Shown in pieces: positions 20,844-30,747 of a stretch of DNA of 64,000 bases. This stretch comes from Pseudomonas putida (lineage in GTDB: Bacteria > Pseudomonadota > Gammaproteobacteria > Pseudomonadales > Pseudomonadaceae): positions 868,001 to 932,000 of the forward strand of contig CP163498.1 of NCBI GenBank assembly GCA_041071465.1. The letters run 5' to 3'. The notes under the pieces were generated by a model. It searched no databases, had not been told where the DNA came from, and was given only the letters and a program-made list of their open reading frames with translations. Every line of letters starts with the position of its first letter. Positions within the stretch are counted from its first letter, which is position 1. Position numbers and translations under genes: made by a program.

Positions 20844-23672
20844 CTACAGAGGCCAACGTGCATAGGCTTCTACAGTCAAACGCTTGATAAGGGCGCTTTC
20901 TTGCGTTTCCAGGAGCCGCTTCAACTCATTGCACCGGTCCAGGTACGTCTGCTCATCGAGCGCGCCGGTCTCAACTTGTGATTCGTACGTTTCCAACGTT
21001 TGGCGATGAGCATCTACCAAGGCTCTGAATCGCTCAACGTATCTCTCCCGCAGGTAATGCTGCCAGAACTCCTGTTCAGCCAACGATTGCGCCAGTTGCT
21101 CGGTGGACTCCAAAGACAGCACTTCAGCCCTGGCGATATTGATGTCTTCCACGGTCACGAAAGCATCCAGCTCATAGTGCATACGCAGCGGTTGCGCTGG
21201 CAACTGCAGAAGCCCGGCCAGCCTGACCCGGTACGCCAGGTAGGTTTCGATGTCATCGATTCGCTCCAGGTTTCTCGGATGATTCGCGTTCACCTCCCTG
21301 AGCCACACCAGTTTGCGTGCGGCGATCCTGTCCACCTGTTGCAAGCGATACAGCGAACGCCCAAGCCTCATCAAAGCTGCTTCACTCTGCCCCTGGGCGA
21401 GGCCCGCCGTCTGTCGATGAACCAGCACACGCGTTTCCATCTGGCTGAACAGCCACAGCAGCCTGTCCTCACAGGTGGCCCGCCCGCCTGCCTGCTCGAA
21501 CAACAACTCGCGCAACTCGCTGTTCTGCTCGCATGCCTCGATGATGCCCCAGGCCCTCGCCCGGTAGTACGCGGGATATTTCCGATAATCCGGACCGCGT
21601 GCGAAATCACGCAAAAAGTTGAAGAAGTCATTCGAGCCTACCTCGCTGCGCAGGTTGCTCCACAACGCCTCGCGCTCTGTGCGCAACGGGCCAGTCGCGC
21701 CGACGAGCCACTCTGCCTGCTCGGCCTGCAGATCCCCATGATGACGGTAGGCAGGGTTGTGTTGAACCGTGTGCCGCGCAGCACTCGAAGGCCCCGGTTG
21801 TTCCTCCAGCAATGCCTCACTGGCTTCATCCAGTGGATTATCGTGCAGCGCCATTTGCTGCAAGCGGGCGCGCAGGCCCACAAGGTCGCGATTGACTTGC
21901 CGAATACGGTTGTCACGCAAGTCGGCGATACCGCGCCAAGGCAACTGCTCAATGCCTGCGGGCAACTGTTCAATATTTGCCGCTCGCAACCCCAACTGGC
22001 GCACGTTCAATAACCGCCTTACCTGCGGAGCATTGCCCAACGGGTTGTAATTGAGCTCTATCCTTTCCAGAATGAGCAACGCATTAAGGCGTCGGCTGTC
22101 CGCCGGGGTCATCACGATCTGGTTGTTATCCAGACGCAACAGGCGAAGTTCGGTCAAATGCTCTATACCCGGTGGTACCGATACCAGTCGGTTATTGCGC
22201 AGATCAAGCTGCCTCAACTGCGGGAAGCGCCGTAAAAAGTCAGCGTCGATGCTCTCTAGATCCATGTTACGCAACGCCAAGCGAGTAACATGCCCGAAGC
22301 TGATACCCGCAGGCAGCTCAGGCAGGCTACCCACGCGTTCGCCGTTGATTTCCAGCGCATAACTGCCATCCCCCCGGCGTCTAAGCTTGCGGCGCCAGCA
22401 ACGCCGGATCGCGTTGCTCACCCGGCTGCGCCTTAGAAGGTCCAGCATGTTTGCATACCCGGCTCGCCAACCCGCCAGGGCCTCACGCAAGGCACGCCAT
22501 TGCTGAAACAGCGCTTGGTAGTGTGACCACGGGTCAACCCGCTCGGTAACCAGGCTGAGCATGTACTGCTGCAGTTGCGCGTCGTCGAGCGTTGGAAAGA
22601 TCTGCGAAATGCCGCGCCTGGCAGCTTGGCCACGGCTTTCTGCCCGGCCACTGAGTGGGTAGCCGAGCCGGCCATCGGCAAACCGCACAGGAGGACGCAC
22701 ACCACCGGAAATAGGCACCTGGCCTATTAGCCTTGATGCGAGGTCGCGGTGCATACGGGCGTGCCCCGCCAGCCGTTCGACCAGTTGCTGTTCGTTCAGC
22801 AGTGGATCGCCGAGGACGACTTTCTGCTCGTCACTCATGCACAACAGAAGCGCGTGCATCAGGCTGTCGGTAGGTGCGGCTACGGGGCGAGGATCAACCG
22901 TCAGGTCATGGATGCGATAGGCCTGCTCTTCTCGCACGATGCACATCACCTCTGTTGCCGACTCTGCACCTGCTTGTCCCAGCAAAGTGCCCTGTGCCGA
23001 GCCCACGCGAAGCTCGACGCGCAACGCTTCTGGCCAGGGCGCGAGCTCATGGACCAAACCGATGGCCAGCTTTTCAGTATCACCATTGACCGCCTGTCGT
23101 TGACGAAAACCGGCGCAGGCGCGATCCAACCGGCTGTCATGCAGGAACCAGCGGATACGCTCAGCCATGGCCAATGGAACTCGCCCGGTAGAACGCAATC
23201 GTTCGAGCACTTGATTGTCGACCTGCTTGCGTATCTCTTTCGCGCCGCGAACGGTAAGCCCCGGAAATGAACGCCGCATCAATGCGTCTTCCACTTCCTC
23301 GGCCTCTTGGGCGGCAGCCACCAGCAACTCCAATGCATCTGCCTGAATGGCTGGATGCAGGGTGTGCAGCCGATGGCGATCGAATGCATCCCGCAACCGT
23401 GCAGGCGCTGGCGCGTGCTCAACATGCAGTTGACGAAGCTGTGCCTCGTCAAAGCCCGTGCAATCCAACACGGCGGTCGCCTGTTCCGCTGTCATGTCAA
23501 AAAAGTCCGCGGCCAGCCGACGTAGAAGTTGCAGCTCTCCCGTCCATTCCTGAGGCCGCTCCAGCGCATGGCGCCAGCCGCCGCTGCCGTTGCGTTCGAG
23601 TAACGGTCGATATGCCTGCTCGCGCTTCGGGTGACGGATTACCAAGTCCTTGCCATCCTGCGAGCGCGCCAT
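20844..23672 (-). CDS. C-terminal part of a DUF6543/LRR/NEL ubiquitin-ligase-type effector
   Basis: Open frame of 942 residues; the downstream half of a gene that begins at 25222. Leucine-rich repeats occupy about residues 455-610 (for example LRQLDLRNNRLVSVPPGIEHL, LRLLRLDNNQIV). The C-terminal ~290 residues look like the IpaH/SspH novel E3 ligase (NEL) fold. The catalytic-cysteine signature is GRATCEDRLLWLF, with the cysteine near residue 734. Bacterial NEL proteins transfer ubiquitin to host proteins after delivery into eukaryotic cells. The start MARSQDG is not genuine: the frame joins the upstream part if one base is restored near 23681. No secretion system or chaperone gene is nearby. 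Confidence 0.88.
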   Translation of the reverse strand: MARSQDGKDLVIRHPKREQAYRPLLERNGSGGWRHALERPQEWTGELQLLRRLAADFFDMTAEQATAVLDCTGFDEAQLRQLHVEHAPAPARLRDAFDRHRLHTLHPAIQADALELLVAAAQEAEEVEDALMRRSFPGLTVRGAKEIRKQVDNQVLERLRSTGRVPLAMAERIRWFLHDSRLDRACAGFRQRQAVNGDTEKLAIGLVHELAPWPEALRVELRVGSAQGTLLGQAGAESATEVMCIVREEQAYRIHDLTVDPRPVAAPTDSLMHALLLCMSDEQKVVLGDPLLNEQQLVERLAGHARMHRDLASRLIGQVPISGGVRPPVRFADGRLGYPLSGRAESRGQAARRGISQIFPTLDDAQLQQYMLSLVTERVDPWSHYQALFQQWRALREALAGWRAGYANMLDLLRRSRVSNAIRRCWRRKLRRRGDGSYALEINGERVGSLPELPAGISFGHVTRLALRNMDLESIDADFLRRFPQLRQLDLRNNRLVSVPPGIEHLTELRLLRLDNNQIVMTPADSRRLNALLILERIELNYNPLGNAPQVRRLLNVRQLGLRAANIEQLPAGIEQLPWRGIADLRDNRIRQVNRDLVGLRARLQQMALHDNPLDEASEALLEEQPGPSSAARHTVQHNPAYRHHGDLQAEQAEWLVGATGPLRTEREALWSNLRSEVGSNDFFNFLRDFARGPDYRKYPAYYRARAWGIIEACEQNSELRELLFEQAGGRATCEDRLLWLFSQMETRVLVHRQTAGLAQGQSEAALMRLGRSLYRLQQVDRIAARKLVWLREVNANHPRNLERIDDIETYLAYRVRLAGLLQLPAQPLRMHYELDAFVTVEDINIARAEVLSLESTEQLAQSLAEQEFWQHYLRERYVERFRALVDAHRQTLETYESQVETGALDEQTYLDRCNELKRLLETQESALIKRLTVEAYARWPL

Positions 23673-25222
23673 CTGATAGTGCCTTCGTGAAACTGCACTT
23701 GAGAACGCCCCAGGTGCCCCTCACTTTGCGCCATGGACAAGCCGGGAGGTTGCTCCACCCGGTATGCCGCCATGTCAGAGGAGCAGAGTTTCAATTGCCC
23801 GCCATCGAGCATCACTGGGACCAACGCTCGCACCTGCGCCGCCGCGACGCCCACCGCCGCACCCACCGCCAGGTTTTCCGCGACCGCAAACACATGCCCC
23901 AAGGCAGCCTCACGGTCTCCGAGCTGCCAATCCTGATAGCCTTCGTAGACCTCGTCGGCAATCTGAAGCGCAGCAATCCCCAACATCACCTCGCCCAGTA
24001 CGGGTACGAACAATCCGGCCAGGCCTAGCAGAGTCAAGCCGGCATTTTCATAGCCGGCGAGCCGCCGGCGGCGAGCGGCGGCATCTTCGTCTCCGGTAGG
24101 CACCGCCAACACCCTGGCATCGTCGAAGATCTTGTCAATGCGCTGGGCCCGCAGATGAGCGAACAGCGGTTTGTCCAAAGGAAAATGACGACCGTCGAGT
24201 GCCAGTGCGGCTCCTTTCGCGGTCTGGGCCTGAAGGCGTTCAAGCACGGCGCTGAAAGCCATACGCTCGCGCTCGCCAATGAACCGCATGAAAAACTTGG
24301 CAAACCGTGTTTCGCGCAAGCGCAGCCCTAAATCCTGGTAGAGCGCGGCCCAGGAAGCATGCTGAAGAACGGGTCGAGCAGCGTCGCCCGGTATCCAGAC
24401 GATCAGCCCCGAAGGGGCGCCACCGCCATGTTCACGGCACTCGACCACCACCACACCCTGGATGCATTTGCCAAGCAAGAACAGTTGCCTGCAGGTAAGC
24501 ACTGTGGTGTCGGCTGGTACGATCGGCGTGGGCGCGACAACCCTCAGCATCTGCAGGAAGCTGCGCTCATCGATGTCTGCTTTCAAAAAAGCGATGCGCA
24601 CCGCCGCATCCAATGCCGTGCGCTGCGCCTCTTCAAACACAACCTCGACAGCACGCCGAGCATGGCCCGGCGTGCCGCCCGCCTCGTCAGCGGGTAACAG
24701 ATGCTCTCGCAACAACCCTTGGTAGTGGCCGCCCAGGTCCAACTTACGGCAGAGCTTGGCGAACGACACGAACGAAATGGGCATCACGGCGCCTGACGCC
24801 GACTCCACCTGCCGGCGGACAACCGGCCTGGCCACGATTTCATCCTCAGCGAAATTGTGCATCGCTGCAGCCAGCAACGGCACCGCGTTCGTGCGCACCG
24901 TCCGTACCGAAGGTGGCATAGGGAAACTGCTCGGATAGAACCTGCGCTCCACAGTGCACAGCTGCGTCGAGCGCACATCGATATGGCGGTTGTGCTCCTT
25001 GTGCAAGGCCACTTCGAGGCGCGGAGCGGCAAATTTGGCCAAGCAAGGAATAGCGCTCAACAACCGATCCAACTGGTCGACACTTTGCTGCTGGCGGCTC
25101 AAAGCAAGGTTGAGCTCCTTCAGCGCATCGGCTGGCGCCTGCTTGAACCAATCGGGCAACTGCCTGGCGATCAGTGCCTCTACCGAGTCGGGTGGCAGGT
25201 CGTGCCTGGGGAAATCGCTCAT
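23639..25222 (-). CDS. N-terminal part of the same effector: DUF6543 (dermonecrotic-toxin-like) region
   Basis: Open frame of 527 residues, start 25222 (MSDFPRHDLPPDSVE) with GAGG 7 bases before it. It matches the large DUF6543 proteins common in plant- and insect-associated Pseudomonas, annotated as dermonecrotic-toxin-domain proteins. A hydrophobic helical pair lies near residues 394-434 (LTLLGLAGLFVPVLGEVM, LGIAALQIADEVYEGYQ). It ends in FHEGTIRWRARRMARTW, which is a frame-shifted reading: with GGCAC read as GGCCAC the text becomes FHEGHYQMARSQDGKDL and runs into the next half. The joined protein is about 1459 residues, the usual size. No signal peptide. Confidence 0.82.
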   Translation of the reverse strand: MSDFPRHDLPPDSVEALIARQLPDWFKQAPADALKELNLALSRQQQSVDQLDRLLSAIPCLAKFAAPRLEVALHKEHNRHIDVRSTQLCTVERRFYPSSFPMPPSVRTVRTNAVPLLAAAMHNFAEDEIVARPVVRRQVESASGAVMPISFVSFAKLCRKLDLGGHYQGLLREHLLPADEAGGTPGHARRAVEVVFEEAQRTALDAAVRIAFLKADIDERSFLQMLRVVAPTPIVPADTTVLTCRQLFLLGKCIQGVVVVECREHGGGAPSGLIVWIPGDAARPVLQHASWAALYQDLGLRLRETRFAKFFMRFIGERERMAFSAVLERLQAQTAKGAALALDGRHFPLDKPLFAHLRAQRIDKIFDDARVLAVPTGDEDAAARRRRLAGYENAGLTLLGLAGLFVPVLGEVMLGIAALQIADEVYEGYQDWQLGDREAALGHVFAVAENLAVGAAVGVAAAQVRALVPVMLDGGQLKLCSSDMAAYRVEQPPGLSMAQSEGHLGRSQVQFHEGTIRWRARRMARTW

Positions 25223-25319
25223 GGACTGCCTCTCTATTTTGAGAAGCAGACAAGAAAGCTGAAAGAAGCCGTCATCCGGTGTTAATTAAATAGTACGCAG
25301 CTTGCGCCCCGTCGATTCG

Positions 25320-25365
25320 TTCGGATTACCGAACGATTGCATACCCATTCATTCGGGGATTCGGA
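25320..25365. promoter_or_regulatory. AauR-type box and a degenerate second copy
   Basis: TTCGGATTACCGAA (25320-25333) is a perfect match to the inverted repeat TTCGG-N4-CCGAA known to me as the AauR-binding motif of P. putida. A second, imperfect copy, TTCGGGGATTCGGA, lies at 25352-25365. Both are 75-140 bases upstream of the sigma-54 promoter, where an enhancer-binding protein should sit. Confidence 0.82.
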
Positions 25366-25441
25366 CGCAAATTCTGTTACATGACCACCGCTAAACTATT
25401 GATTGCCAGGTTCTGCGGGACGTTATGATCGAAATCAGGGC

Positions 25442-25458
25442 TTGGCACGACTCATGCT
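25442..25458 (+). promoter_or_regulatory. Sigma-54 promoter of the aat operon
   Basis: TTGGCACGACTCATGCT has the invariant GG and GC separated by 10 bases and a strong TTGGCAC element. It lies about 100 bases before aatJ. The enhancer-type regulator AauR is encoded at the end of the cluster. Confidence 0.88.
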
Positions 25459-25560
25459 CTACACTTGGTAGCCGAGTGCAAACGCTTCTTTCTGTATTCG
25501 TTGAACGAAAGAGTCCGCCAACGGCTCCATAAAAAAAACAAACACGTCGAGGAAAATTTG

Positions 25561-26478
25561 ATGCGTATCGTTCGTCAATTGCTGGGCGCCGCCATTGCGG
25601 CCGCTGTGATCGCTTCGCCGGCCATGGCCGAGGAGCTGACCGGCACCCTGAAGAAGATCAAGGATTCGGGCACCATCACCCTGGGCCACCGCGACTCCTC
25701 CATCCCGTTTTCCTACCTGGCCGGCAAGCCCGAGCCCGTGGGTTATTCGCATGACATCCAACTGGCTGTCGTCGATGCCCTGAAGAAGCAACTGGGGACC
25801 GACATCAAGGTCAAGTACAACCTGGTCACCTCCCAGACCCGCATCCCACTGGTGCAGAATGGCACCGTCGACCTCGAGTGCGGCTCCACCACCAACAACG
25901 TCGAGCGCCAGCAGCAAGTCGGCTTCTCGGTCGGTATCTTCGAAGTCGGTACCCGCCTGTTGACCAAGGTCAAGGACGGTCAGCCTGCATACAAAGACTT
26001 CCCGGACTTGGCTGGCAAAAACGTGGTGACCACCGCCGGCACCACCTCCGAACGCATCCTCAAGGCGATGAACGCCGACAAGCAGATGAAGATGAACGTG
26101 ATTTCCGCCAAGGACCACGGTGAAGCCTTCAACATGCTCGAAAGCGGCCGCGCCGTGGCCTTCATGATGGACGACGCCCTGCTCGCCGGCGAAATGGCCA
26201 AGGCGCGCAAACCGTCGGACTGGGTCATTACCGGCACCCCACAGTCGTATGAAATCTACGGCTGCATGGTGCGCAAGGAAGACGCAGCCTTCAAGAAAGC
26301 GGTGGATGACGCCATTGTCGGTTACTTCAAGTCGGGCGAAGTCAACAAGAGCTACGAGAAGTGGTTCATGCAGCCGATCCCGCCAAAAGGCCTGAACCTG
26401 CAGTTCCAGATGAGCGACGAGCTGAAAAAACTGATCGCCGAGCCAACCGACAAGGCCGCGGACGAGAAGAAGTCCTGA
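25561..26478 (+). CDS. aatJ: Glutamate/aspartate ABC transporter substrate-binding protein
   Basis: Periplasmic receptor for acidic amino acids, 305 residues. A Sec signal peptide covers residues 1-22 (RIVRQLLGAAIAAAVIASPAMA, cleaved before EELTGTLKK). Family-3 solute-binding features include LGHRDSSIPFSYL and VDLECGSTTNNVERQ. The start at 25561 gives the clean signal peptide; the open frame continues back to 25465 without support. It opens the aatJQMP operon, preceded by an AauR box and a sigma-54 promoter. In Pseudomonas this system imports glutamate and aspartate and their amides' deamidation products. Confidence 0.93.
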   Translation: MRIVRQLLGAAIAAAVIASPAMAEELTGTLKKIKDSGTITLGHRDSSIPFSYLAGKPEPVGYSHDIQLAVVDALKKQLGTDIKVKYNLVTSQTRIPLVQNGTVDLECGSTTNNVERQQQVGFSVGIFEVGTRLLTKVKDGQPAYKDFPDLAGKNVVTTAGTTSERILKAMNADKQMKMNVISAKDHGEAFNMLESGRAVAFMMDDALLAGEMAKARKPSDWVITGTPQSYEIYGCMVRKEDAAFKKAVDDAIVGYFKSGEVNKSYEKWFMQPIPPKGLNLQFQMSDELKKLIAEPTDKAADEKKS

Positions 26479-26623
26479 TCCTCAGCAATTAGTGGCCTGG
26501 TGCTCAAGCGCACGAATCAATCCTGCAGGCCACTCATTAGTGTCTAACCTTTCATCCGAGGGCGCGTGCCGCCCTTGGATGCTCGAAGGTGCCCGTGAAA
26601 CAACCGTCTGAGGGGAAATCCCG

Positions 26624-27370
26624 ATGAATTACAACTGGGACTGGGGCGTGTTCTTCAAGTCCACCGGCGTGGGCAGCGAAACCTATCTGGACTGGTACAT
26701 CACCGGCCTGGGCTGGACCATCGCCATCGCCATCACCGCCTGGATCATCGCGCTGCTGCTGGGGTCGGTCCTCGGTGTCATGCGTACCGTGCCGAACCGC
26801 CTGGTATCGGGCATCGCCACCGCCTATGTGGAACTGTTCCGCAACGTGCCACTGCTGGTGCAGCTGTTCATCTGGTACTTCCTGGTACCGGACTTGCTGC
26901 CCGAAGGCTTGCAGGAGTGGTTCAAGCAGGACCTCAACCCGACCACCTCGGCACTGATCAGCGTGGTCATCTGCCTGGGCCTGTTCACCGCAGCCCGTGT
27001 CTGCGAGCAAGTACGTACCGGTATTCAGGCGCTACCCAAAGGCCAGGAAGCCGCTGCCCGCGCCATGGGTTTCAGCCTCCCGCAGATCTACAACAACGTG
27101 CTGCTGCCGCAGGCTTACCGCATCATCATTCCGCCGCTCACCTCCGAGTTTCTCAACGTCTTCAAGAACTCCTCGGTGGCGTCGCTGATCGGCCTGATGG
27201 AACTGCTGGCGCAGACCAAGCAAACCGCCGAATTCTCCGCCAACCTGTTCGAGGCGTTCACCTTGGCCACGCTGATCTACTTCACCCTGAACATGGGCCT
27301 GATGCTGCTCATGCGCATGGTCGAGAAAAAAGTCGCCGTGCCCGGCCTGATCTCCGTGGGGGGCAAGTAA
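26624..27370 (+). CDS. aatQ: Glutamate/aspartate ABC transporter permease (GltJ type)
   Basis: Inner-membrane permease of 248 residues, HisMQ family, with five likely helices. The EAA loop for contact with the ATPase is seen in QALPKGQEAAARAMGFSLPQ. Another conserved stretch is ELFRNVPLLVQLFIWYF. AGGGGAAATCCCG precedes the ATG. It forms a heterodimer with the next gene product. The gene following overlaps almost end to end (its ATG follows the stop directly). Confidence 0.93.
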   Translation: MNYNWDWGVFFKSTGVGSETYLDWYITGLGWTIAIAITAWIIALLLGSVLGVMRTVPNRLVSGIATAYVELFRNVPLLVQLFIWYFLVPDLLPEGLQEWFKQDLNPTTSALISVVICLGLFTAARVCEQVRTGIQALPKGQEAAARAMGFSLPQIYNNVLLPQAYRIIIPPLTSEFLNVFKNSSVASLIGLMELLAQTKQTAEFSANLFEAFTLATLIYFTLNMGLMLLMRMVEKKVAVPGLISVGGK

Positions 27371-28042
27371 ATGGATATGGATTTCAGCGAAATCATCCCT
27401 GCCCTGCCTGCCCTGTGGGACGGCATGGTCATGACCCTGCAGCTGATGGTCATGGGTGTTGTCGGCGGTATCGCACTGGGCACCATCCTGGCACTGATGC
27501 GCCTGTCCTCGAGCAAACTGCTGTCACGTCTGGCAGGTGCGTACGTCAACTACTTCCGCTCGATCCCGCTGCTGCTGGTGATCACCTGGTTCTACCTGGC
27601 CGTGCCGTTCGTGCTGCGCTGGATTACCGGCGAAGACACGCCGGTCGGTGCGTTCACCTCCTGCGTGGTCGCTTTCATGATGTTCGAGGCCGCGTACTTC
27701 TGCGAAATCGTCCGTGCCGGCGTGCAGTCGATCTCCAAGGGCCAGATGGGCGCCGCGCAAGCGCTGGGCATGAACTACGCGCAGACCATGCGCCTGATCA
27801 TCCTGCCCCAGGCGTTCCGCAAGATGACCCCACTGCTGCTGCAGCAGAGCATCATCCTGTTCCAGGACACCTCGCTGGTCTACACCGTGGGCCTGGTGGA
27901 CTTCCTCAACTCGGCACGTTCCAACGGCGACATCATCGGGCGCTCACATGAGTTCCTGATCTTCGCCGGCGTCGTCTACTTCATCATCAGCTTCTCCGCT
28001 TCGTGGCTGGTCAAGCGCCTGCAAAAAAGGATCACCGTATGA
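27371..28042 (+). CDS. aatM: Glutamate/aspartate ABC transporter permease (GltK type)
   Basis: Second permease of the importer, 223 residues, HisMQ family. Conserved stretches are [19 protein letters not shown] and the EAA loop [19 protein letters not shown]. It starts immediately after the aatQ stop and its own stop overlaps the aatP start (ATGA), so the operon is tightly packed. Confidence 0.93.
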   Translation: MDMDFSEIIPALPALWDGMVMTLQLMVMGVVGGIALGTILALMRLSSSKLLSRLAGAYVNYFRSIPLLLVITWFYLAVPFVLRWITGEDTPVGAFTSCVVAFMMFEAAYFCEIVRAGVQSISKGQMGAAQALGMNYAQTMRLIILPQAFRKMTPLLLQQSIILFQDTSLVYTVGLVDFLNSARSNGDIIGRSHEFLIFAGVVYFIISFSASWLVKRLQKRITV

Positions 28043-28773
28043 TTTCCATCAAGAACGTCAACAAGTGGTACGGCGACTTCCAGGTACTGACCGACTGCAG
28101 CACCGAGGTCAAGAAAGGTGAAGTGGTGGTGGTCTGCGGCCCGTCGGGCTCGGGCAAGTCCACCTTGATCAAGTGCGTCAACGCGCTGGAGCCGTTCCAG
28201 AAGGGCGATATCGTGGTCGATGGCACCTCGATCGCCGACCCGAAGACCAACCTGCCCAAGCTGCGCTCGCGCGTTGGCATGGTGTTCCAGCACTTCGAGC
28301 TGTTCCCGCACCTGACCATCACCGAAAACCTGACCATCGCCCAGCGCAAGGTCCTGGGCCGCAGCGAGGCTGAAGCCACCAAGAAGGGCCTGGCCCTGCT
28401 CGACCGTGTAGGCCTCAGCGCCCATGCCAAGAAGCACCCAGGCCAGCTCTCCGGCGGCCAGCAGCAGCGCGTTGCAATCGCCCGCGCCCTGGCCATGGAC
28501 CCGATCGTCATGCTGTTCGACGAACCCACCTCGGCACTGGACCCGGAGATGGTCAGCGAGGTATTGGACGTGATGGTGCAACTGGCCCACGAAGGCATGA
28601 CCATGATGTGCGTGACCCACGAGATGGGCTTTGCCCGCAAGGTCGCCAACCGGGTCATCTTCATGGACAAGGGCAGCATCATCGAAGACTGCACCAAGGA
28701 AGAGTTCTTCGGTGACCAAAGCGCCCGCGACCAGCGCACCCAGCACTTCCTCAGCAAGATCCTGCAGCACTGA
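28039..28773 (+). CDS. aatP: Glutamate/aspartate ABC transporter ATPase
   Basis: ATP-binding subunit of 244 residues. Walker A is GPSGSGKST near residue 35, the Q-loop is [11 protein letters not shown], the signature is [16 protein letters not shown], Walker B is [14 protein letters not shown] and the switch histidine is in CVTHEMGFA. GltL/GlnQ type, energising import through AatQM. The start at 28039 overlaps the aatM stop. Confidence 0.95.
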   Translation: MISIKNVNKWYGDFQVLTDCSTEVKKGEVVVVCGPSGSGKSTLIKCVNALEPFQKGDIVVDGTSIADPKTNLPKLRSRVGMVFQHFELFPHLTITENLTIAQRKVLGRSEAEATKKGLALLDRVGLSAHAKKHPGQLSGGQQQRVAIARALAMDPIVMLFDEPTSALDPEMVSEVLDVMVQLAHEGMTMMCVTHEMGFARKVANRVIFMDKGSIIEDCTKEEFFGDQSARDQRTQHFLSKILQH

Positions 28774-28839
28774 TTCGGCCACAGCGTCCGCTGCCACGGG
28801 ACCCACCGGGCAGCGGATGCTGGTCGTGACAAGGCCACT

Positions 28840-30747
28840 GTGATGAAATGCGACCCCTCGCTACTGCTCCCTGCCAAGCCTGCCGTGAATTCCCGCCTGA
28901 TTCGTCAATTGCTGTTGCCGCCCCTGATCATCCTGCTGATGGTCGGCCTGGGCCTGGCCGGCTACCTGATAAGCGAAAACAACGGCATCCGCACGCTCAG
29001 CGAAAACGGCGAACGCCAATTGGAGCTGCACGCGCGCACGGTCGAAAGCGAGATCAGCAAGTACACCTACCTGCCGAGCCTGCTGGAGCTGGAAGACAGT
29101 GTCTCGCACCTGCTCACCGACCCGGATGGCGGCTCGCGCCAGACGGTCAACGAATACCTTGAGGGCCTGAACCGGCGCAGCCGCAGCCGGGCCATCTTCG
29201 TCCTCGACACCAACGGCCGGGTACAGGCGACCAGCAACTGGCGTGATGCCGACTCGTTCCTGGGTGAAGACCTGTCATTCCGCGCCTACTTCCAGACCGC
29301 TGTGCGCGGCGAGCCAGGGCGCTTCTACGGCATCGGCAGTACCACTGGCGAAGCCGGCTACTATCTGGCCCATGGCCTGGAAGAACACGGCAAGATCATT
29401 GGCGTGGCAGTGATCAAGGTGCGCCTGGACACCCTCGAAGAACGCTGGCAACGTGCCCGCCTGGAGGCGTTCGTCAGCGACGAGAACGGCATCATCATCC
29501 TCTCCAGCGACCCAGCCCGGCGCTTGAAATCGGTGCGCCCGCTGACCCCGCAAATCAAGGAACGGCTGGCGCGCAGCCTGCAGTACTACTGGTGGCCGCT
29601 GAACGAGTTGCAGCCACTGGCCCGGGAAACCCTGGCCGATGGCGTGGAAAAACTGACCTTCCCGGCCAATAGCGAAACCGCCCAGGGCAAGCCGCACGAA
29701 GTCGCCTACCTGGCACAGACCCGGCGGCTGGCCGACACGCCCTGGCATTTCACCCTGCTGACCCCGCTGCAAGACCTGCGTCGCGAGTCCATGGTGCAGG
29801 GCATACTGGTGGGCGTGGCCTTCGCCTTGCTGGCGATCCTCGGCATCGCCTGGAACGAGCGGCGCAAAGTGATCGCCACCCGCCTGGCAGCCCGCGAGGC
29901 GCTGGAAGAAGCCAACAGCCAACTGGAGCGGCGAATTGCCGAGCGCACCGCCGACCTGCGCGCCAGCAACGAACGCCTGAAAGGGCAGATTCGCGAGCGC
30001 CGGCATGCCGAGCAGACCTTGCGCCACGCCCAGGATGAGCTGGTGCAGGCAGGCAAACTGGCCGCCATCGGGCAAATGTCCACCAGCATTGCCCACGAGC
30101 TGAATCAGCCACTGGCGGCGCTGCGCACCTTGTCTGGCAATACCGTGCGCTTCCTCGAACGCGGGGCGCTGGAAACCGCCAGTGCCAACCTGCGCACCAT
30201 GAACGACCTGATCGACCGCATGGGCCGCATCACCGCCAGCCTGCGCTCGTTCGCCCGGCGCGGCGACGACAGCGGCCAGGCTTCACTGGCCAAGGCGGTG
30301 GAGGCTACCTTGCAGGTGCTGGCCAACCGCATCAGCGCCTGCCACCTGCAACTGCACCACCAGTTCGAGGACCAGCAACTGGCCATCGACCAAACTCGCC
30401 TGGAGCAGATTCTGGTCAACCTGATCGGCAACGCCCTCGATGCCATGGCCGCGCAACCGCTCCCCGAGCTGTGGCTCGAAGGCGAGCTGCAAGGCGACAA
30501 GTACCGTTTGCAGGTGCGCGACAACGGCCACGGTATCGACGCCGAGGCGCGCAAGCACCTGTTCGAACCTTTCTTCACCACCAAACCGGGCGAACATGGC
30601 CTGGGCCTGGGCCTGACCCTGTCGGCGAGCCTTGCCGCCGCCGCCAAGGGCAGCCTGAACGTCGAGCACCCCGCCACCGGCGGCACGGCCTTCGTCCTGG
30701 CCCTGCCCCTGGTTTCTCCCCCTAGCGAATCGGCAGAGCATCCATGA
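28840..30747 (+). CDS. aauS: Sensor histidine kinase AauS (DctB type)
   Basis: Membrane kinase of 635 residues for acidic amino acids. TM1 is near residues 24-46 (LLLPPLIILLMVGLGLAGYL). A periplasmic double-Cache sensor of about 250 residues follows, with a DctB-like stretch (DADSFLGEDLSFRAYFQ). TM2 is near 310-335, then a coiled coil (EEANSQLERRIAERTADL). The phospho-acceptor His is near residue 419 in SIAHELNQPLAALR. The ATPase domain shows LVNLIGNALDA, DNGHGI and GLGLGLTLS. It lies 66 bases after aatP and its stop overlaps aauR, so kinase and regulator are coupled. Confidence 0.92.
   Translation: MMKCDPSLLLPAKPAVNSRLIRQLLLPPLIILLMVGLGLAGYLISENNGIRTLSENGERQLELHARTVESEISKYTYLPSLLELEDSVSHLLTDPDGGSRQTVNEYLEGLNRRSRSRAIFVLDTNGRVQATSNWRDADSFLGEDLSFRAYFQTAVRGEPGRFYGIGSTTGEAGYYLAHGLEEHGKIIGVAVIKVRLDTLEERWQRARLEAFVSDENGIIILSSDPARRLKSVRPLTPQIKERLARSLQYYWWPLNELQPLARETLADGVEKLTFPANSETAQGKPHEVAYLAQTRRLADTPWHFTLLTPLQDLRRESMVQGILVGVAFALLAILGIAWNERRKVIATRLAAREALEEANSQLERRIAERTADLRASNERLKGQIRERRHAEQTLRHAQDELVQAGKLAAIGQMSTSIAHELNQPLAALRTLSGNTVRFLERGALETASANLRTMNDLIDRMGRITASLRSFARRGDDSGQASLAKAVEATLQVLANRISACHLQLHHQFEDQQLAIDQTRLEQILVNLIGNALDAMAAQPLPELWLEGELQGDKYRLQVRDNGHGIDAEARKHLFEPFFTTKPGEHGLGLGLTLSASLAAAAKGSLNVEHPATGGTAFVLALPLVSPPSESAEHP

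Noticed and set aside
25223..25319. A hrp-box type III promoter before the NEL effector
   Set aside because: No GGAACC-N15/16-CCAC pattern was seen upstream of 25222.
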